This document shows positions 46,136 through 58,410 of a stretch of 64,000 nucleotides of DNA, piece by piece. Each line of letters begins with the position of its first letter. Positions within the stretch are counted from its first letter, which is position 1. Below the pieces are notes generated by a model. That model ran no database searches. It worked only from the letters and a program-made list of their open reading frames with translations, and was not told where the DNA came from. Origin of the DNA: Eupeodes corollae (Eukaryota; Arthropoda; Insecta; Diptera; Syrphidae); NCBI RefSeq assembly GCF_945859685.1, contig NC_079147.1, positions 263,428,572-263,492,571 of the forward strand, in the 5' to 3' direction. Made by a program: the position numbers and the translations under genes.

Positions 46136-47960
46136 ACGGATAAGTTTTACAGGGATCTTTTATCATAATGATCAAAATATAGTAAAAGTGTTCGGGGTCC
46201 TCGCTCTTAAGAGTATAGTCTAAGATTTTAATTTATTGTATACATTAGCTGCTTCCACTCTGCTCCAAATTTCGTTTCTACAGAAATCAGAAGAAAAAGT
46301 ATAAAATCTGACTGCTTACTTTTGTTTTGTTTAAATATATCAACCTTTACTTAACTTAATTGCTCTTCAGCCCTTTGAATGTATGCTTTTTATGAGAACA
46401 AGTTAATTGAATTGATTTTTTTTTCCTTTCTTTTTACGCACATGATGTACCTTTGGATTAAATTTTAAGATTCAAAGCCTATATATCAAGAATTTATATA
46501 CAAATTTTGCAATTTTTCACATGCTGAATCTTAGAAATGACTATTTATTTAAATTGGTCAACAATTCGTCTAAATTTTTTCCTTAAAGGTTCTTTGTTCC
46601 CCAAATATGAACTTCCAAACTTCGATAAAGGCCATATTGCTGAATCCGCATGTGGCAAATATATAATCATTTATTCTGCCTTTTTTTAACCATCTTGGCT
46701 TAGATATAAAGTTGTACAATACGTGAAACTCGTAATAATTTCCTATAAAAATGCATGTGGTCAAAGTTTACCTGCTTCACCACTTTCAGGATGGCATTCA
46801 CATTGAGAACTATGCTTTTTGCAAACATCCGTTTGGCAAATATTACGTCATGTCTTGGGTCTTCAAATGAATCAGTAACGTATTTATTAACGTTGTTTTT
46901 TAGCAAAAGCTGAACTTTTGAATTAACAATTAAATGTTCAAGTTGCCAAGTTCAAATATAAAGAACTCTTCATTTCATTGTTTTAAATAAGTTTTTTTAC
47001 TCGTAAAATTTATGAAAAATGACGTAAATTTCAAATTTAAAGTTTATTTTTCCAAATCTATTAATTTAAAACAAAACATATGTTCTTGACAGCTTGTTAA
47101 ACAAACAAAATCTATTCATACATTTTTATTTAAATGCTAGTTTACATTTAGGATTTTGTTAAAATTTAGTCGTTTTTTCATTTCAATTTTTTGTTTGAAA
47201 TATGTAACAAAATGTTTCGAATTCAATTTACAGAAGTTTTTACTTATGTATAGAAAAAACATATTATTTCATGCAGAGTAAAATCCATCAAAACAAAAAG
47301 TTCACAACTAATTAAACATTAAATTATTCACAACAATTAACCTTTAACATTTCTAATTTTATAAATTCATCCTGTACAATACCTATGTACGTAAAAAAGG
47401 TAAAATAACAAAAATAAAACCAATTCAAAATTATTGGTATGGATGTTTTAAATACAAAAAAAATAGATGGATAGTAATTTAATCCATGAGAAATATTGTT
47501 TTTTTTTTGTGATTTATTTATGCAAAGAATTTAAACAAAAAAAACATGGTAAACCAAAAAATTGAAGCACATTGAACTGGACAAAATATCACACAAACTT
47601 TACACAAAATAACAATAACAACAACAATAACAACTATTAATCCTTTGTATATACAATAATTATAATAACATAAACCCAGAAACTAAATATTGCGTGTTGA
47701 TAATCCAGTCCAGTCAACTAAGTAAAAATACTGATTCTAACTAAATTGGCATTTTTTTTAATACCCAATATGTTTGTATTGTATTTTTATACACAATGCA
47801 CACAATATAACGTCATCGAAAATCCTCTTTTAATTAAAGGTTTATACTCGAAATAAATATTTTTAAATTTTTATATTTTTAAATACCTTTAATATTTAAT
47901 GCTTTACTTGGTAAATTGATTTTAATTCCAAATGCGATAACCGCTTTAAAGAAATGATCA
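46136..47960. other. Unassigned AT-rich DNA
   Basis: No gene or transposon is recognised in 1.8 kb, only AT-rich, low-complexity stretches (ACAATAACAACAACAATAAC near 47605). Confidence 0.55.
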
Positions 47961-48295
47961 TACCTATGCACTTGGTGTTACATGAATAGGGACAAACCTT
48001 TTTATTTTTTTATTTCAAAATATTTTTGAAACCCTTAGGTTTTTCGGAAATGTAGAATGAATGAGGTATTTATTAAATCTATATTGGAAATAACTTAGAT
48101 TAAGTTTATAAATATAATATTTATGGCGGTTTTTCTGAAAAGGGTCATAAAATGTATGTACCTGTTTTTTGTGTCTCATGAATATGAACAAGACCTAAAT
48201 TGACCTATAAGCGTGTTTTGAATTAGACTAAAGGATACGCTAATTTTTTAGGAGCTTAATACGAGTAATAATTTCATAAAATCAAGTAGTATGGA

Positions 48296-48395
48296 ATGGA
48301 TAGAGTTAAGGGTCTCGCCAAGAAGGAAATAAGCTCGGTGAAATCATCCGTTTTATATCGAGCAAAATTAGAAGAAGTTAAAATGTTGTATACTT
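48296..48395 (+). pseudogene. Tc1-like transposase, N-terminal remnant
   Basis: From an ATG the frame reads MDRVKGLAKKEISSVKS, consistent with the start of the first helix-turn-helix of Tc1 transposases (xGRxKxLxxxE). It degenerates after about 33 codons where younger DNA begins. It pairs with the C-terminal part at 54190-54665. Confidence 0.55.
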
Positions 48396-48463
48396 AAAAT
48401 GTTGTATAGAAAGGTATGGAAAAAATCAAAAAGGACGAGGTCAAGAAGAGTCACATAATTTTA

Positions 48464-48642
48464 GGAAAGGAAAGGAAAGGAAAGGAAAGGAAAGGAAAGG
48501 AAAGGAAAGGAAAGGAAAGGAAAGGAAAGGAAAGGAAAGGAAAGGAAAGGAAAGGAAAGGAAAGGAAAGGAAAGGAAAGGAAAGGAAAGGAAAGGAAAGG
48601 AAAAGGAAAGGAAAGGAAAGGAAAGGAAAGGAAAGGAAAGGA
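48464..48642 (+). repeat. (GGAAA)n pentanucleotide microsatellite
   Basis: About 35 units run almost without error, with one extra A near 48600. It creates long but meaningless open frames on both strands. Its purity implies recent expansion. Confidence 0.97.
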
Positions 48643-48714
48643 GCGATGCGATTCTAGGCCTTGCATCAGTAGAATGAAGGCCGAAGCTGGGGTAAATTTT
48701 GGCGCCCGTGAAGG

Positions 48715-48800
48715 CTATTTTGTCATTTTGTTTTGATGACATCTGTCAAATCTTTTGTTTATTATTCAGATTTGCATGCCAAATAATCATGGCTAGTTAG
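48715..48800 (+). pseudogene. Mariner-like element, 5' leader fragment
   Basis: GATGACATCTGTCAAATCTTTTGTTTATTATTCAG and the following TTTGCATGCCAAATAATCAT (shown with a break at single changes) match the leader before the transposase at 35020-35100. The matching transposase piece resumes at 54019 after LINE sequence. Confidence 0.68.
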
Positions 48801-48804
48801 AACT

Positions 48805-48964
48805 GGTTTTGACCGAGGAGGAGGTGTTATTATTGCAGTAAGAAATACTATTGTTTGTAGTCAAGTTGAACTAATTTCCGATAACAATCCATCAGATTTC
48901 GATGTTTATCAGTTGATTAATTTAAATAGAAACTTAAACCAGTTCCCGTGGTATGATGGTTACA
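48805..48964 (+). pseudogene. LINE endonuclease fragment
   Basis: The frame FDRGGGVIIAVRNTIV followed by CSQVELISDN is the N-terminal APE endonuclease segment of Jockey-like LINEs (RGGGVLIAVR). It stops where ORF1-like sequence of another LINE begins. It plausibly belongs to the LINE that resumes at 52300. Confidence 0.65.
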
Positions 48965-51900
48965 AGTTAATAACTTCCATAATGATCTAAATCGTATATA
49001 ACACGTTATTAACACGTTCATTACACGTCGGGAATTTGGCAGTTGACGATCTAAGATTATTAATTCAATCTTCCGTGTCGTCGCTTCTTGATGATAAACT
49101 GAAAAACATGTCAACGAAGGCGGACATGGAGGGTATTAGCACTGAATTGTATCAGCTTCAACAAAGTAACAAATCGCTGCAAAACAGCTGGAAAACTGAG
49201 GACACGATATTCGACCTTGGATCAGCAGGTGGAGATGCTCGAAAAAAAAAGTCCAAGGAGCAGAATGTAATTGTTCACTTGCCAAAACAAAATGGTGTTA
49301 GCGCCATTGAAAAAACGAAATCTCTTTGTCTTGAAATGTTACGGGCTGATAAAGTTGACAAAATCCGAAGTGTACGCGAGCACCACTCGAATGGAAATGT
49401 TGCAAATATTATTGACGAGTTGCAAGACAGAAATGATACAATTAAATTGTAAAGGACTGGGCAAATTCTGTCGGCACTGGTATTTTTATGCACAAGGACT
49501 TTCTCAATGGCAGCAAGAGAACGTCGGAAAAGAATAATCAACCTGAGAAACAACATAACAGTTAAAAACAAGGATTTAAAACCACTTATTAAAATTAAAT
49601 GAAATCACATTTTACTTTGATAAAAGCAACAATCTTGCGAATGATAGTTCTGATGGATTGACGGTCCTTCAACAACTGATCGGGGATGGTACAGAGGTTC
49701 TTGCTTTCACCGCAGCTAATACTTATGCGGGAAACATAATGGAGTCGAATAGTAGCCGTTCTTTTAATAACCCTAGTAGCTCAAATTGTAATTTTTATTA
49801 AAAATGCCGTAATAAATGTTATCGTAAGCTATCAACAAGAAAAGAGATTACTTGACCTATGTGACACCTTTGGACTGCAAAGTGGAATCCTAATTACCTA
49901 GCTTCCTATCAGAGTAGCCTCAATTCTTTATTGATGAATGTGGATTCCGAAATAGCATCGATCACGAATTCCATAAGATTTGCATATCCAGCCTTTAGAA
50001 CCAACCATAGGAAGACATTGCCAATAAAACCTGGGTTTAATAGTCAGTGTACGTGTGCTAGACAGAGATCTTTTACGTGGCTGCAGACCCTTCGAGTTTA
50101 CAATAATGAATACAGCAAAGATAAATACTTAGAAGCCAATAAGATATACAAAGACCTTTGTAAACAAAAACGAAACCAATATTTTATAGAAGAGTCTAGG
50201 AGGTTGTCACACTGTAAGAATGCTACAGATTTTTGGAGTCTTTGGAGTCTGGTAAAGCTCTTGAATGGAAATAAGTTTAAGATTCACCGAAATCTAACAT
50301 CGACTGCGCTCTGTCAACATTTCAAAGAACTCTTAAATCCCCCGTCAAGCTTCGTAAATATAGCGTATGCTGAGCCTAAATTCGACAATATTCTCCAACC
50401 AATAACAACCAATTCTGCGCCAATAACACAAGAGGAGATAAGACGCACTTGAAAAACCTTAAAAAGCGGCAGGCACCGACAGAATACCGACTGATTTTTA
50501 TAAATACGGAACATCGAAACTTATTGAAAAACTTTACATTTCATTCAACCAAATTGTGGAACATGGCCTTAATTTTTCCGATTCACAAAAAAGGAAGTAC
50601 ACAAAAAAAAGAGAACTACCGTGGGATAAGCTTTCTTAATGCATCATATAAAATATTTTCGTCAATTTTGCATCAACGACTCAATGAGTGGATAAACTAG
50701 AACGGGTTATTAAAAGAATTTCAAGCTGGTTTTAGGCCTGGTTACTCTACGATCCATTGAATCTTTGTGCTAAAAAGTATCGTCGAAACTTTACTTCAAA
50801 ACGGGAATGAATTGTACAGCCTTTTCGTAGATTTTAAAGCAGCTTTTGACGCTGTGGATAGGCGAGCGCTTATCTACAAACTCTATGAACTGGGGATGTC
50901 TTCAAAGTTTGGAAAAGTCTTACAAAATCTGTATAACGAAACAAAGGCAGCTGTTTGGAATGGAGAGGAATTTTCGGAATGGATTCAAACGGAATCAGGT
51001 GTTCGACAGCGCTGTACGCGGAGCCCTCTTCTATTCGCACTTTTTATGGAAGATTTAACAGATTATTTTTCTGGAGGAGTTGTGTTTGCGGGGACCACTA
51101 TAAAAGCTCTTTTCTACGCTGACGACATAGCACTTCTATCAGCAGCACCGCAAACGCTTGAGTTGATGATCAACCAACTATATAGGTACTGTACTACGTG
51201 GAAGTTCCAAGTGAACCTTAACAAATCGAAAATACTGGTCTTCAGAAATGGAGGTGGAAGAAATAGTCAGAATGAAATATGGTTCTTTATTTCAATACCT
51301 ATTGAGGTCGTAAATGAGTTTTAAATAAAAAAACATCTTAATGAAAAACTCTCTAAGGCCAAGAGTGCGATTGGGGCTACATGGAAAAATGTTTTGCCAA
51401 CAAAAGTATTGCGCATAGCTGTAAGTTTCGTGTATTTGAAGCAGTGTCGGAATCAGTACTATTTTATGCATCGCAAGTATGGGGTTACAAACAATAAGAT
51501 TGCGTAGAAAAGTTTGCTGAGATTTTGTATCAAAAGGATATTTCACCTGCGTAGTTGCATTAGAAACTGGTATCTCACAACTATTTATTCAGATGCTGAA
51601 AAGTCAGGTAGACCATGTTATAAAAGTTCTACATATGAATAATGATAGACTTCCAAAGAAAGCAGCTTTGCACGTAATCAACCGAAGTCTCAGTTGGTAT
51701 GAGGAATGGAAGGAGCTCGCGCAATGGTGTGGTATCAAACTGAACCTGCATGTTGGACATCGCAATGAATCGAGGGGTAAACTTTACTAGCTTATTGCCT
51801 TCGTCGACGAGAAGCTTAGGGAGAAGTACATTGAAGATGCAGTCAGCTCTAACCACAGAGTAATCTACACTCAACTTTGTCATAATCTAGTTCCATAAAA

Positions 51901-52100
51901 CTACTTTAGAGATGAGAATTGTGTGGAAGAAATTTCAACGATGTTAAGCCTACGTGCTGAACTTCTTCAACTGAATTATATGCCACACAGAGAGGATCTA
52001 GGGAAATGTCCGGTTTTAATAAGCACAAGCTTATAGAAACAGAATTCTCAATGAAATCTTTTGAACAAATTTATATTAATACAATTTTTGATAATTAAAA
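48965..52100 (+). pseudogene. ORF1-bearing LINE with RT (family P)
   Basis: The ORF1-like part at 49036-49620 has a coiled-coil-like segment (ADMEGISTELYQLQQSNKSL), KKKSKEQNVIVHLPKQNG, IEKTKSLCLEMLRADKVDK, and AAREN/RKRIINLRNN-like sequence. It recalls ORF1 proteins that bind LINE RNA. The RT part includes YKDLCKQKRNQYFIEESRRL, an entry motif (AAGTDRIPTDFYKYG), LFVDFKAAFDAVDRRALIYK, SGVRQRCTRSPLLFALFMED and the YADD box at 51115. NLNKSKILVFRNGG follows, and the C-terminal region extends to about 51990. An endonuclease between ORF1 and RT is missing, so an internal deletion is likely. Stops and frameshifts are present, but long runs remain open. It is the same or a sister family to the RT at 23733. 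Confidence 0.8.
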
Positions 52101-52299
52101 AGCTAAGACACAGTGTGATTATGTTATAGTAATTCAATTAAAATGTTAATCTGGCAGACGGCATTGCCATGCTATACTTGATTATTTAATCTTTATACTG
52201 TACGTTATTTTAATTTTAAAATAAAATCACTTTACTTTAAAATAAAATCACTTTACTTTATAACTTAATTTTTGTGGATAAGGAGTTCGAAGCTTATAT

Positions 52300-54018
52300 C
52301 GATAAGACTGATTTTCCTGCTATAAAAAAATCAATTCACCATATATGCCTTACTGTAGAGTGTACATTTTAACTAATATAAAAGATACAAGTGATGTACC
52401 AGCATTTTATTTTAATTATAAACATGCAAACTTTGTTTCAATCAATAACTTTTTGTTGTCAATTAATAGGGATAATTCCTTAATTAATTTGAGCATCATG
52501 CTTTTAAAAAATGTGCAATGTAAAAATATAGGTAAACCCAATTCAAACCCACCCTGGTTTAAGTAAGTATAGACTTAACTGTGTCTGATGTTTTTCAAGT
52601 TCTAGCTAGTCTTGATGCAAATAAAAGTGCTGGGCCAGATATCATAGCCCTTGTTGCACTAAGAAAACTGCGCTGATTCTTTGGCATTACAGCTCAGCTT
52701 GATTTTCAATCAGTCTTTAAAAAGTGGCCAGTTTTTCCACTGTTGGAAGATCTCCTATGTAACTCCAATATTTAAGTCTGGCTCGACGCAAAATGTGAGA
52801 AATTATCTACAAATTATCAGTGATTCCAAAAATTTTCGAAATGCTTGTCTGTAAAAAATCAAATTTTTCTGTTAAGGATTTTATATCTGAATACTAACAT
52901 GGTTTTGTTTCTGGAAGATCTACTGCTACAAACCTTTTATTGCTAAGCGATTCTGTATTTGCGAGTTCGAAAATGGTTTACAGACTGATACCATCTTTAT
53001 AGATTTTGCAAAAGCTACTGATAGAGTAAATCATAGTATACTAATTTGTAAGCTTTCAAAACTTGGTTTTCATTCTAATTTCATAAAATTGTTTTCTTCC
53101 TATTTAAAAACCGGGTTCAATTTGTAAAATTGGGAAAGTTTATTGATGTAACTTCAGGTGTTCCGCAAGGAAGTCAAATTGGCCCCTTGATATTTATTCT
53201 TTTTATAAATGACATTCCGGTAATGATGTCAAGATTTTCCGGCTCATAAAATCTTTTACAGACTGTCTGTTTCTCCAAGAAGATATCCAAAAACTGGCTT
53301 AATGGTATCAATCTTACTAGATGTTCCTGAATGTTGCCAAATGTCAGAACCTTACATGCCATAGAAAAAAAACACCTATCATATTTGATTATACTATCAA
53401 CAATAAGATTTTATATAGGGTTGCGACAAAAAGGATTTGGGAGTTATATTGGATGAAAACCTTTCGTTTAGTAAGCACATTGACTGGGAATAGTCAATAA
53501 AGGTAATGGGACGCTAGGGTTAATCAGAAGAAAGAAAGCATTATATATTGCCCTTGTTGGATCGGTACTGGAATATTGCAGCATAGTTTGGAACCCCTAT
53601 TATATCACTCATTCTTCTAGAATAGAAAAATTTCAGAAAAGAAAAATTTCAAAAAAGTTTTACTAAATGTGCTTTCTATAAATTAAATTGGAATATGAAA
53701 GTACCGTATTATCCTTCTAGATGACTGCTTATTGACATTCAAAAGTTTGAAGTAAGGAAAAAATGTTTGTCAGTAATGTTTGTAAAAGATTTAATGAGTA
53801 ATCGTATCAAATGTTCTTTTTTGTAAGAACGAATACTTTTTTACTTTTCATCAAGGACTCTAATCCGCTCTGATTTTCATTTGCGAAAGACTTTCCATAG
53901 AATAAATTATAGCGAAACGAACCGTTTGCACATTGCACAAGAGAAACGTATTCTGTTGTTGAGCTTATAGATATTTTTTCTAATATTTCAAGAGATGTTT
54001 TTAAAAAAGCTAAAAACT
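52300..54018 (+). pseudogene. Jockey-like LINE, linker to C-terminus
   Basis: The linker frame SINRDNSLINLSIMLLKN, ending NIGKPNSNPPWFK, precedes an RT entry reading NKSAGPDIIAL. Next come QSLKSGQFFHCWKISYVTPI, FIDFAKATDRVNHSI, TSGVPQGSQIGPLIFILFIN and DLGVILDENLSFSKHID. The end reads FSNISRDVFKKAKNS-like, as in Jockey-type proteins. The catalytic aspartate box is lost in a damaged stretch near 53225. Many stops occur. Together with 48805-48964 it may be one LINE interrupted by the LINE at 48965-52100. Confidence 0.78.
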
Positions 54019-54168
54019 CAAGATCGGACGAGAACATCGCTGTGGTCTGTGAAAGTGTACAGCAGATCCCGAGGCATTCAAATCGTTTAGAAGAGGATCC
54101 CAATTTTGGCCGAAAAATCATGCTTAGTGACGAGACACATTTTGGATGAATGGCTGTGTTAATTATTT
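54019..54168 (+). pseudogene. Mariner-like transposase fragment
   Basis: RSDENIAVVCESVQQIPRHSN is followed, after an internal loss, by EEDPNFGRKIMLSDETHFG, which is the first catalytic motif. It belongs to the family at 34991 and resumes the mariner copy whose leader lies at 48715. Confidence 0.75.
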
Positions 54169-54189
54169 AACACTTTTAAATTAACATTC

Positions 54190-54665
54190 ATTTTGCAATA
54201 AATCACATCAAGTGGAATCAAGTTGGGCATATCGTCGTCTTTTCGGATAAAACAAAATTAATTTGGATGGGCTTGAGCGATATAGCTGCTATTTCCATGA
54301 TTTAAGAAAGGAAGACTTTGATCTGGAACTTGCTTTTCCCCAGTTTTCTACTTTAGTTGGTACACTTCGATGGACTTACCAACAAGATAAAAATGCATCA
54401 ATACATACCGCACGGAGCACAAAAGCCTGAATTCAGGGAAAAATGTGAACCTATTTCCATGGCTCCCATATTCCCTTGACCTGATCATAATAGAACACGT
54501 TTGGGGACGGCTTAAAAGAAAAGTCTACGAAGGAGAACGGAACTACCAAAGAAATTATTGAAGCCACAAACAGTCATGGGACCAAATTTCGCTCAATTAT
54601 CTGACAGCACTCTATGAATCCATACACCACAGGTTACTTTAATTTATTCAGAAATTAGGAGCCAG
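54190..54665 (+). pseudogene. Tc1-like transposase, catalytic part (DD34E type)
   Basis: VVFSDKTKLIWMG holds the first catalytic D. After a gap, WTYQQDKNASIHTARSTKA holds the second, and after a frameshift PYSLDLIIIEHVWGRLKRKV holds the catalytic E. Counting across one inserted lysine, the spacing fits DD34E. A stop after STKA and shifts make it non-functional. Position just inside the right IR/DR terminus and agreement with the N-terminal piece at 48296 show it is the resident gene of the 47961-54963 element. Confidence 0.85.
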
Positions 54666-54963
54666 CACACATTATTAAAAATTATTTGAATTCATTCAAT
54701 AAAACCAGTATTTACCTAAACCATAAGATTTGTTGTTATTATCTTTACCTTTAAGTGTCTTACTGGTAAATTAAAATCATGTCCCTATTCATGTGAAGCA
54801 AAACAATGGTACTTTTCATGACCATCTTCAAACATTTCGTCTGCAATATAAATTCATTAATTCCACATTTAGGTTTTTCCAAAAAAAAAAGGGTTTCAAA
54901 AATATCGTCAAATAAAAAACCAAAAATTGATTGTCCCTACTCATGTGACACGAAATGTACGTA

Positions 54964-56774
54964 CCAAAATGTTCAATATTAATCGAACATTTTGATTACT
55001 AGCTGACTTAAAAGACGTTCCTCCGCAAATACACCAATTAAACAAACAAAAATGTAGAAAAAAATCAAACAGTCAAAAAAGTATGTATACGCCCAGTGTG
55101 CCATTTTTGAATTTCTGTGCTTGTTCGTCCATGGCAACCCTAATTTATATCAAAATTGATTGAAGTCACTACTTCTTGACCATTTAAAGATATATACCTA
55201 AAAGTTGTTCCTCTATTGTTGTTCTTATAACTTATTTGAACTCATTTAAAAAAATCAAAAAAAGAATTAAATGTTTGATTATACGTATGTTATTTTCGGG
55301 ATCACGTTTTCTATTGCATTAGTATTCAAAGACATGCTTTTTTCTCAAAAGCCACCAAACACCCTTATAAACCCCTGCCTGATTGGAATTAATACAAAAG
55401 AAAAAAGAAATACGACAAAAACAATTACATACCATGAGTTTTCTTTTTCCGCAGGATTTAAAACTTTATTTCAACTCGATTTTTTTTGTATTTTTGTATT
55501 TTTATTTTCATCTTTGCCGCACTCATTTTTGGCAATGGCCCCAATTTAGGGGATAAGACCTTTTTTTTTCTTCTATGAATGGCATTCGCTTTCTTTTAGA
55601 ATCAATTCAATTTTCCATATACCGTACCGGGTTCGGTTTTCAGTTAGGTTCGGATTGGAACGGATGGCTATGACTGTGATGCCGGTGCTGTTGTTGGTGC
55701 CGCATCCATAAATGGAAATCGGTTCAAATGAATTTTTATTTCATTGTTGCGTTGCGTATAGAAAAGTTTTGTGTAGCTCCATTTCCATTGCCCGCTGCCG
55801 ATGCTAACGCCTTCACCGTCACCGTCGTCGTCGCCATCGTACCGCTCTACCATCACACCACTCAAAACATTGTTAGAGCAACAGAAGCAGCAGCTTGGCT
55901 GGGGGCTGTACACAATAACTTGACCCTATTTTCTTTTTTATTCATGTTCCAGTTGTATTGAAAGTGTCATAAAGGAACAAGGGAGGCTAAATAAAAATCC
56001 ATTTAATCTTCCCCGACGATACTCTTTTTTATTATTTTTCTGTTTCTTTCTTTTTTTTTCTATATTGGTACAATTCACATTAATTTTGTCGATTTTCCGG
56101 AAAACGTGCAGCGGTGACGGAAAAGCGCCGAACCAAATGCAAGACTTTGCCGTTGTAGATATTTTGTTAGAGTTGTTGTTGTTGTTTTCCATTTTGTCAT
56201 ACAATTTCCTTGTTTTATTTTTTCTTCTACTTTTTAGTACTCTTAAAATCGAAATTGTGAAATGAAAAGCGTCCAACTGAACGAAGGATAAACATGAAAA
56301 ACCCATATATAGATAGAATAAGAGCGATAGAGAAAGAGAAAAAGAAGAAAAAAGTTTGCAATTGATTAGTCTGGTGACCTTTTTCCGAAACAGGACGCAG
56401 GACGTTAAGGACGACTAGAACAAAAAAGAAAATATAATTCCATGATTATGAAAACTTTATCCTCCTCGATGAGCAAAAGAGCTACCAAGTTGGAAGAACA
56501 TAGCGCTTATACCTTAAACGCTAATTTTATGTGTGAACGAATAAGACATTGAGCACTTGTGTTGGGGCGTGTGAACTTGCTCTTTATGGCCAAAATATGT
56601 CTATATTCTAACTATTAAGTCTTAACCATATTAACACACCATAAGGTTTTTATTTTGAATTATAAACGATTTAATTTTTTAATTTAAATAGGAAAATGTT
56701 AAAAGAATTATAAAGGGTCTTACAAGAGAAAAGGTTTTATTTTGAATAGCTTAATATTAGGGCAGCTTTCACTC
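54964..56774. other. Unassigned, partly GC-richer DNA
   Basis: No gene is established. The block 55620-55930 and the block near 56090-56170 are GC-richer, with CCG/GTC-rich triplet-like stretches and a 77-82 codon frame on each strand. Neither frame resembles a protein I know. The composition would suit a host UTR, regulatory DNA or an old exon, but nothing decides this. Confidence 0.45.
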
Positions 56775-57905
56775 TTAAGTTTGGATCCCATTGATTTGTA
56801 GCTGGAGAGAAGATGGGTTATCCGCTAAAATAACCAAGTCATCCGCGTAAAGAAGTACTTTTATACGAATAACATAACAAAAATTCCATCGAGTAAATTA
56901 TTTGAATTATCATCAATGTAAAGAGCAAACAAGATTCGGCTAAGGATACATCCTTGGGGAACACCTGCAGTTATTTGACAGCAATTTGAAAAACCGGCCC
57001 ATCCCAAACTGTAGCATTACTTTGCATAAAAAATGTTTGTAGGTATTTATACATTTTCTAGATATACCAAGTGAGGCCATTTTGTAAATGAGATCTTGTC
57101 GATTGACGGTAATTAATGCAGCTTTTAAGTCGATATAGCAAACATACATATTCTTTTTCTTTTAAAGCAAAAATATGGTTAACCGTTGAAAAGCTTTCAC
57201 AAAAACCAGCTTGAAACATACTTAAGCGATTGTTTGATTCTTCCCAACTGATAAGTCTTATGTATAGGATTCTAGCAAATACTTTTTTAATGGAATTTAA
57301 TATTGAAATACCTCTGTAATTCTCAGGTAAACAAGCATCACCTTTCTTAAATATTGAAAATATAACAGCTTAACAGCGAGGAAACGCAAGCGGAATCGTA
57401 CAAGTTATATGAAAAAAAAATGAGATATTGCTCGTAGATGAGTTTTTTTAAAAATTCAACGGGAATGCCATCAATTCCTGGGGACTTATTGTTTTCATAT
57501 TTAAACTAGCAAGTTCCAGTTCATGAAAGACTATTACAGAATTAAGCAAATCATTAGATGTGTCTTGGCAAGCATAATAGAACGAGTGCAAGTCATTTTA
57601 ACATGTCAACAAGGATCGGGAATGTGATTCCAGAACTTCAGCTTGTAATACACTTGAAGACATACAATTGTTTCCACCCAATTCCCGTACTATACCAAAC
57701 ATGTTTTGAATTCTTACACCTTTCTTAGCTGAACGCTAAATTTAGTAAGTAATTTAACTTTTTAGCCTCGCAGTCCTGTTTGTATATTTCGTAAGCTTCC
57801 AAATATGCAGATTTAAAGTGGTCTAAATTAAATCTTCTAAATAACTTAAGGAAAGCAATAGATTTTTTTCTGAGCCTCGTACATTCGGAATCAAACCATT
57901 TATTT
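56775..57905 (-). pseudogene. LINE reverse transcriptase, reverse, dead
   Basis: Read on the minus strand: SPGIDGIPVEFLK near 57475, an NYRGISILNSIKKVFARILY stretch near 57300, ENQSLSMFQAGFCESFSTVN near 57215 and IYVCYIDLKAALITVNRQDL at 57149. These are followed by ITAGVPQGCILS near 56960 and an LYADDLVI-like box near 56855. Several single-base lesions separate these. Order and spacing are those of a LINE RT. It resembles the P family in wording. Confidence 0.75.
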
Positions 57906-57913
57906 TTGGGAAG

Positions 57914-58410
57914 CAGGGGTGGAATCGGCTAAGGTGATTGTTGACTATCAATTTTTTGATAGTCAAATTGACTTCATTTTCCTTCCGTCTGTGTAAGATG
58001 ATTCAACTCAATTTAATTCGATTGAACAATTTCAGATTCAAATTTTCAAAATTCGTTGTTGCCTTGGTGAAATTTTAAATTGATTTTTATAAAATATCTA
58101 AATAAAAGTTTCAAATTGGCTGATTTTGAATAAAATTCTTACTTTTCTTGCTTTTTTTCGAATGTCGTAAGCTTTGTCGGTCACAGGAATGTGTTTTTTA
58201 AAAGAAACAAAGTGAACTAAGAAAATTTTCCAGTCGTTTGTGTAGACGTCTGGTAGCTCTATTCGGAATAAACAAATTTGTTTGAAAACGACTATCACAT
58301 TCTTTTTTGATAGCTTTTTAGGTATCAATTTGACTATCACCTTATGTAGATCAAATTCGATCATTTTGATTGTCATTTTTCAACAATCACCTTAGCCGAT
58401 TCCTGACCAG
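57914..58410. mobile_element. MITE, 497 bp, with GGAATCGGCTAAGG inverted ends
   Basis: GGAATCGGCTAAGGTGATTG plus TTGA at 57921 is repeated exactly inverted at 58380-58403. The outermost bases CAGGGGTG (left) recall hAT termini, although an 8-bp target duplication is not visible. A perfect 11-bp stem TTGACTATCAA lies just inside the left end, and GACTATC recurs near the right end, so subterminal motifs are shared. A 92-codon minus-strand frame (58098-58376) fills much of the interior, with no recognised similarity. Confidence 0.78.

Larger units (their letters stand above)
47961..54963 (+). mobile_element. Tc1-like transposon with IR/DR ends, split by nested insertions
   Basis: The terminal regions of about 190-235 bp are inverted relative to each other. 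Each holds two direct copies of a motif close to TCACATGAATAGGGACA: on the left at 47972 and 48173, on the right inverted at 54936 and 54783. The TTTTTGAAACCC block lies between them on both sides. Such IR/DR termini, with two transposase-binding repeats per end, are known from Tc1 relatives like Sleeping Beauty. The transposase gene is in two parts, separated by about 5.8 kb of younger elements. TA occurs at each proposed edge. Confidence 0.82.

Noticed and set aside
48416..48742. Long open frames on both strands rich in KERKG or LSFPF repeats
   Set aside because: They are created by the (GGAAA)n microsatellite, and a 5-bp period keeps several frames open.
54985..55025. CTAGCTGACTTAAAAGACGTT as a transposon end
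   Set aside because: It resembles a motif common in arthropod repeats, but I could not find a second boundary or an associated frame.
55668..55961. 82- and 77-codon frames on opposite strands in a GC-richer patch
   Set aside because: Both strands are open, the composition is triplet-like low complexity and there is no similarity, so no CDS is called.
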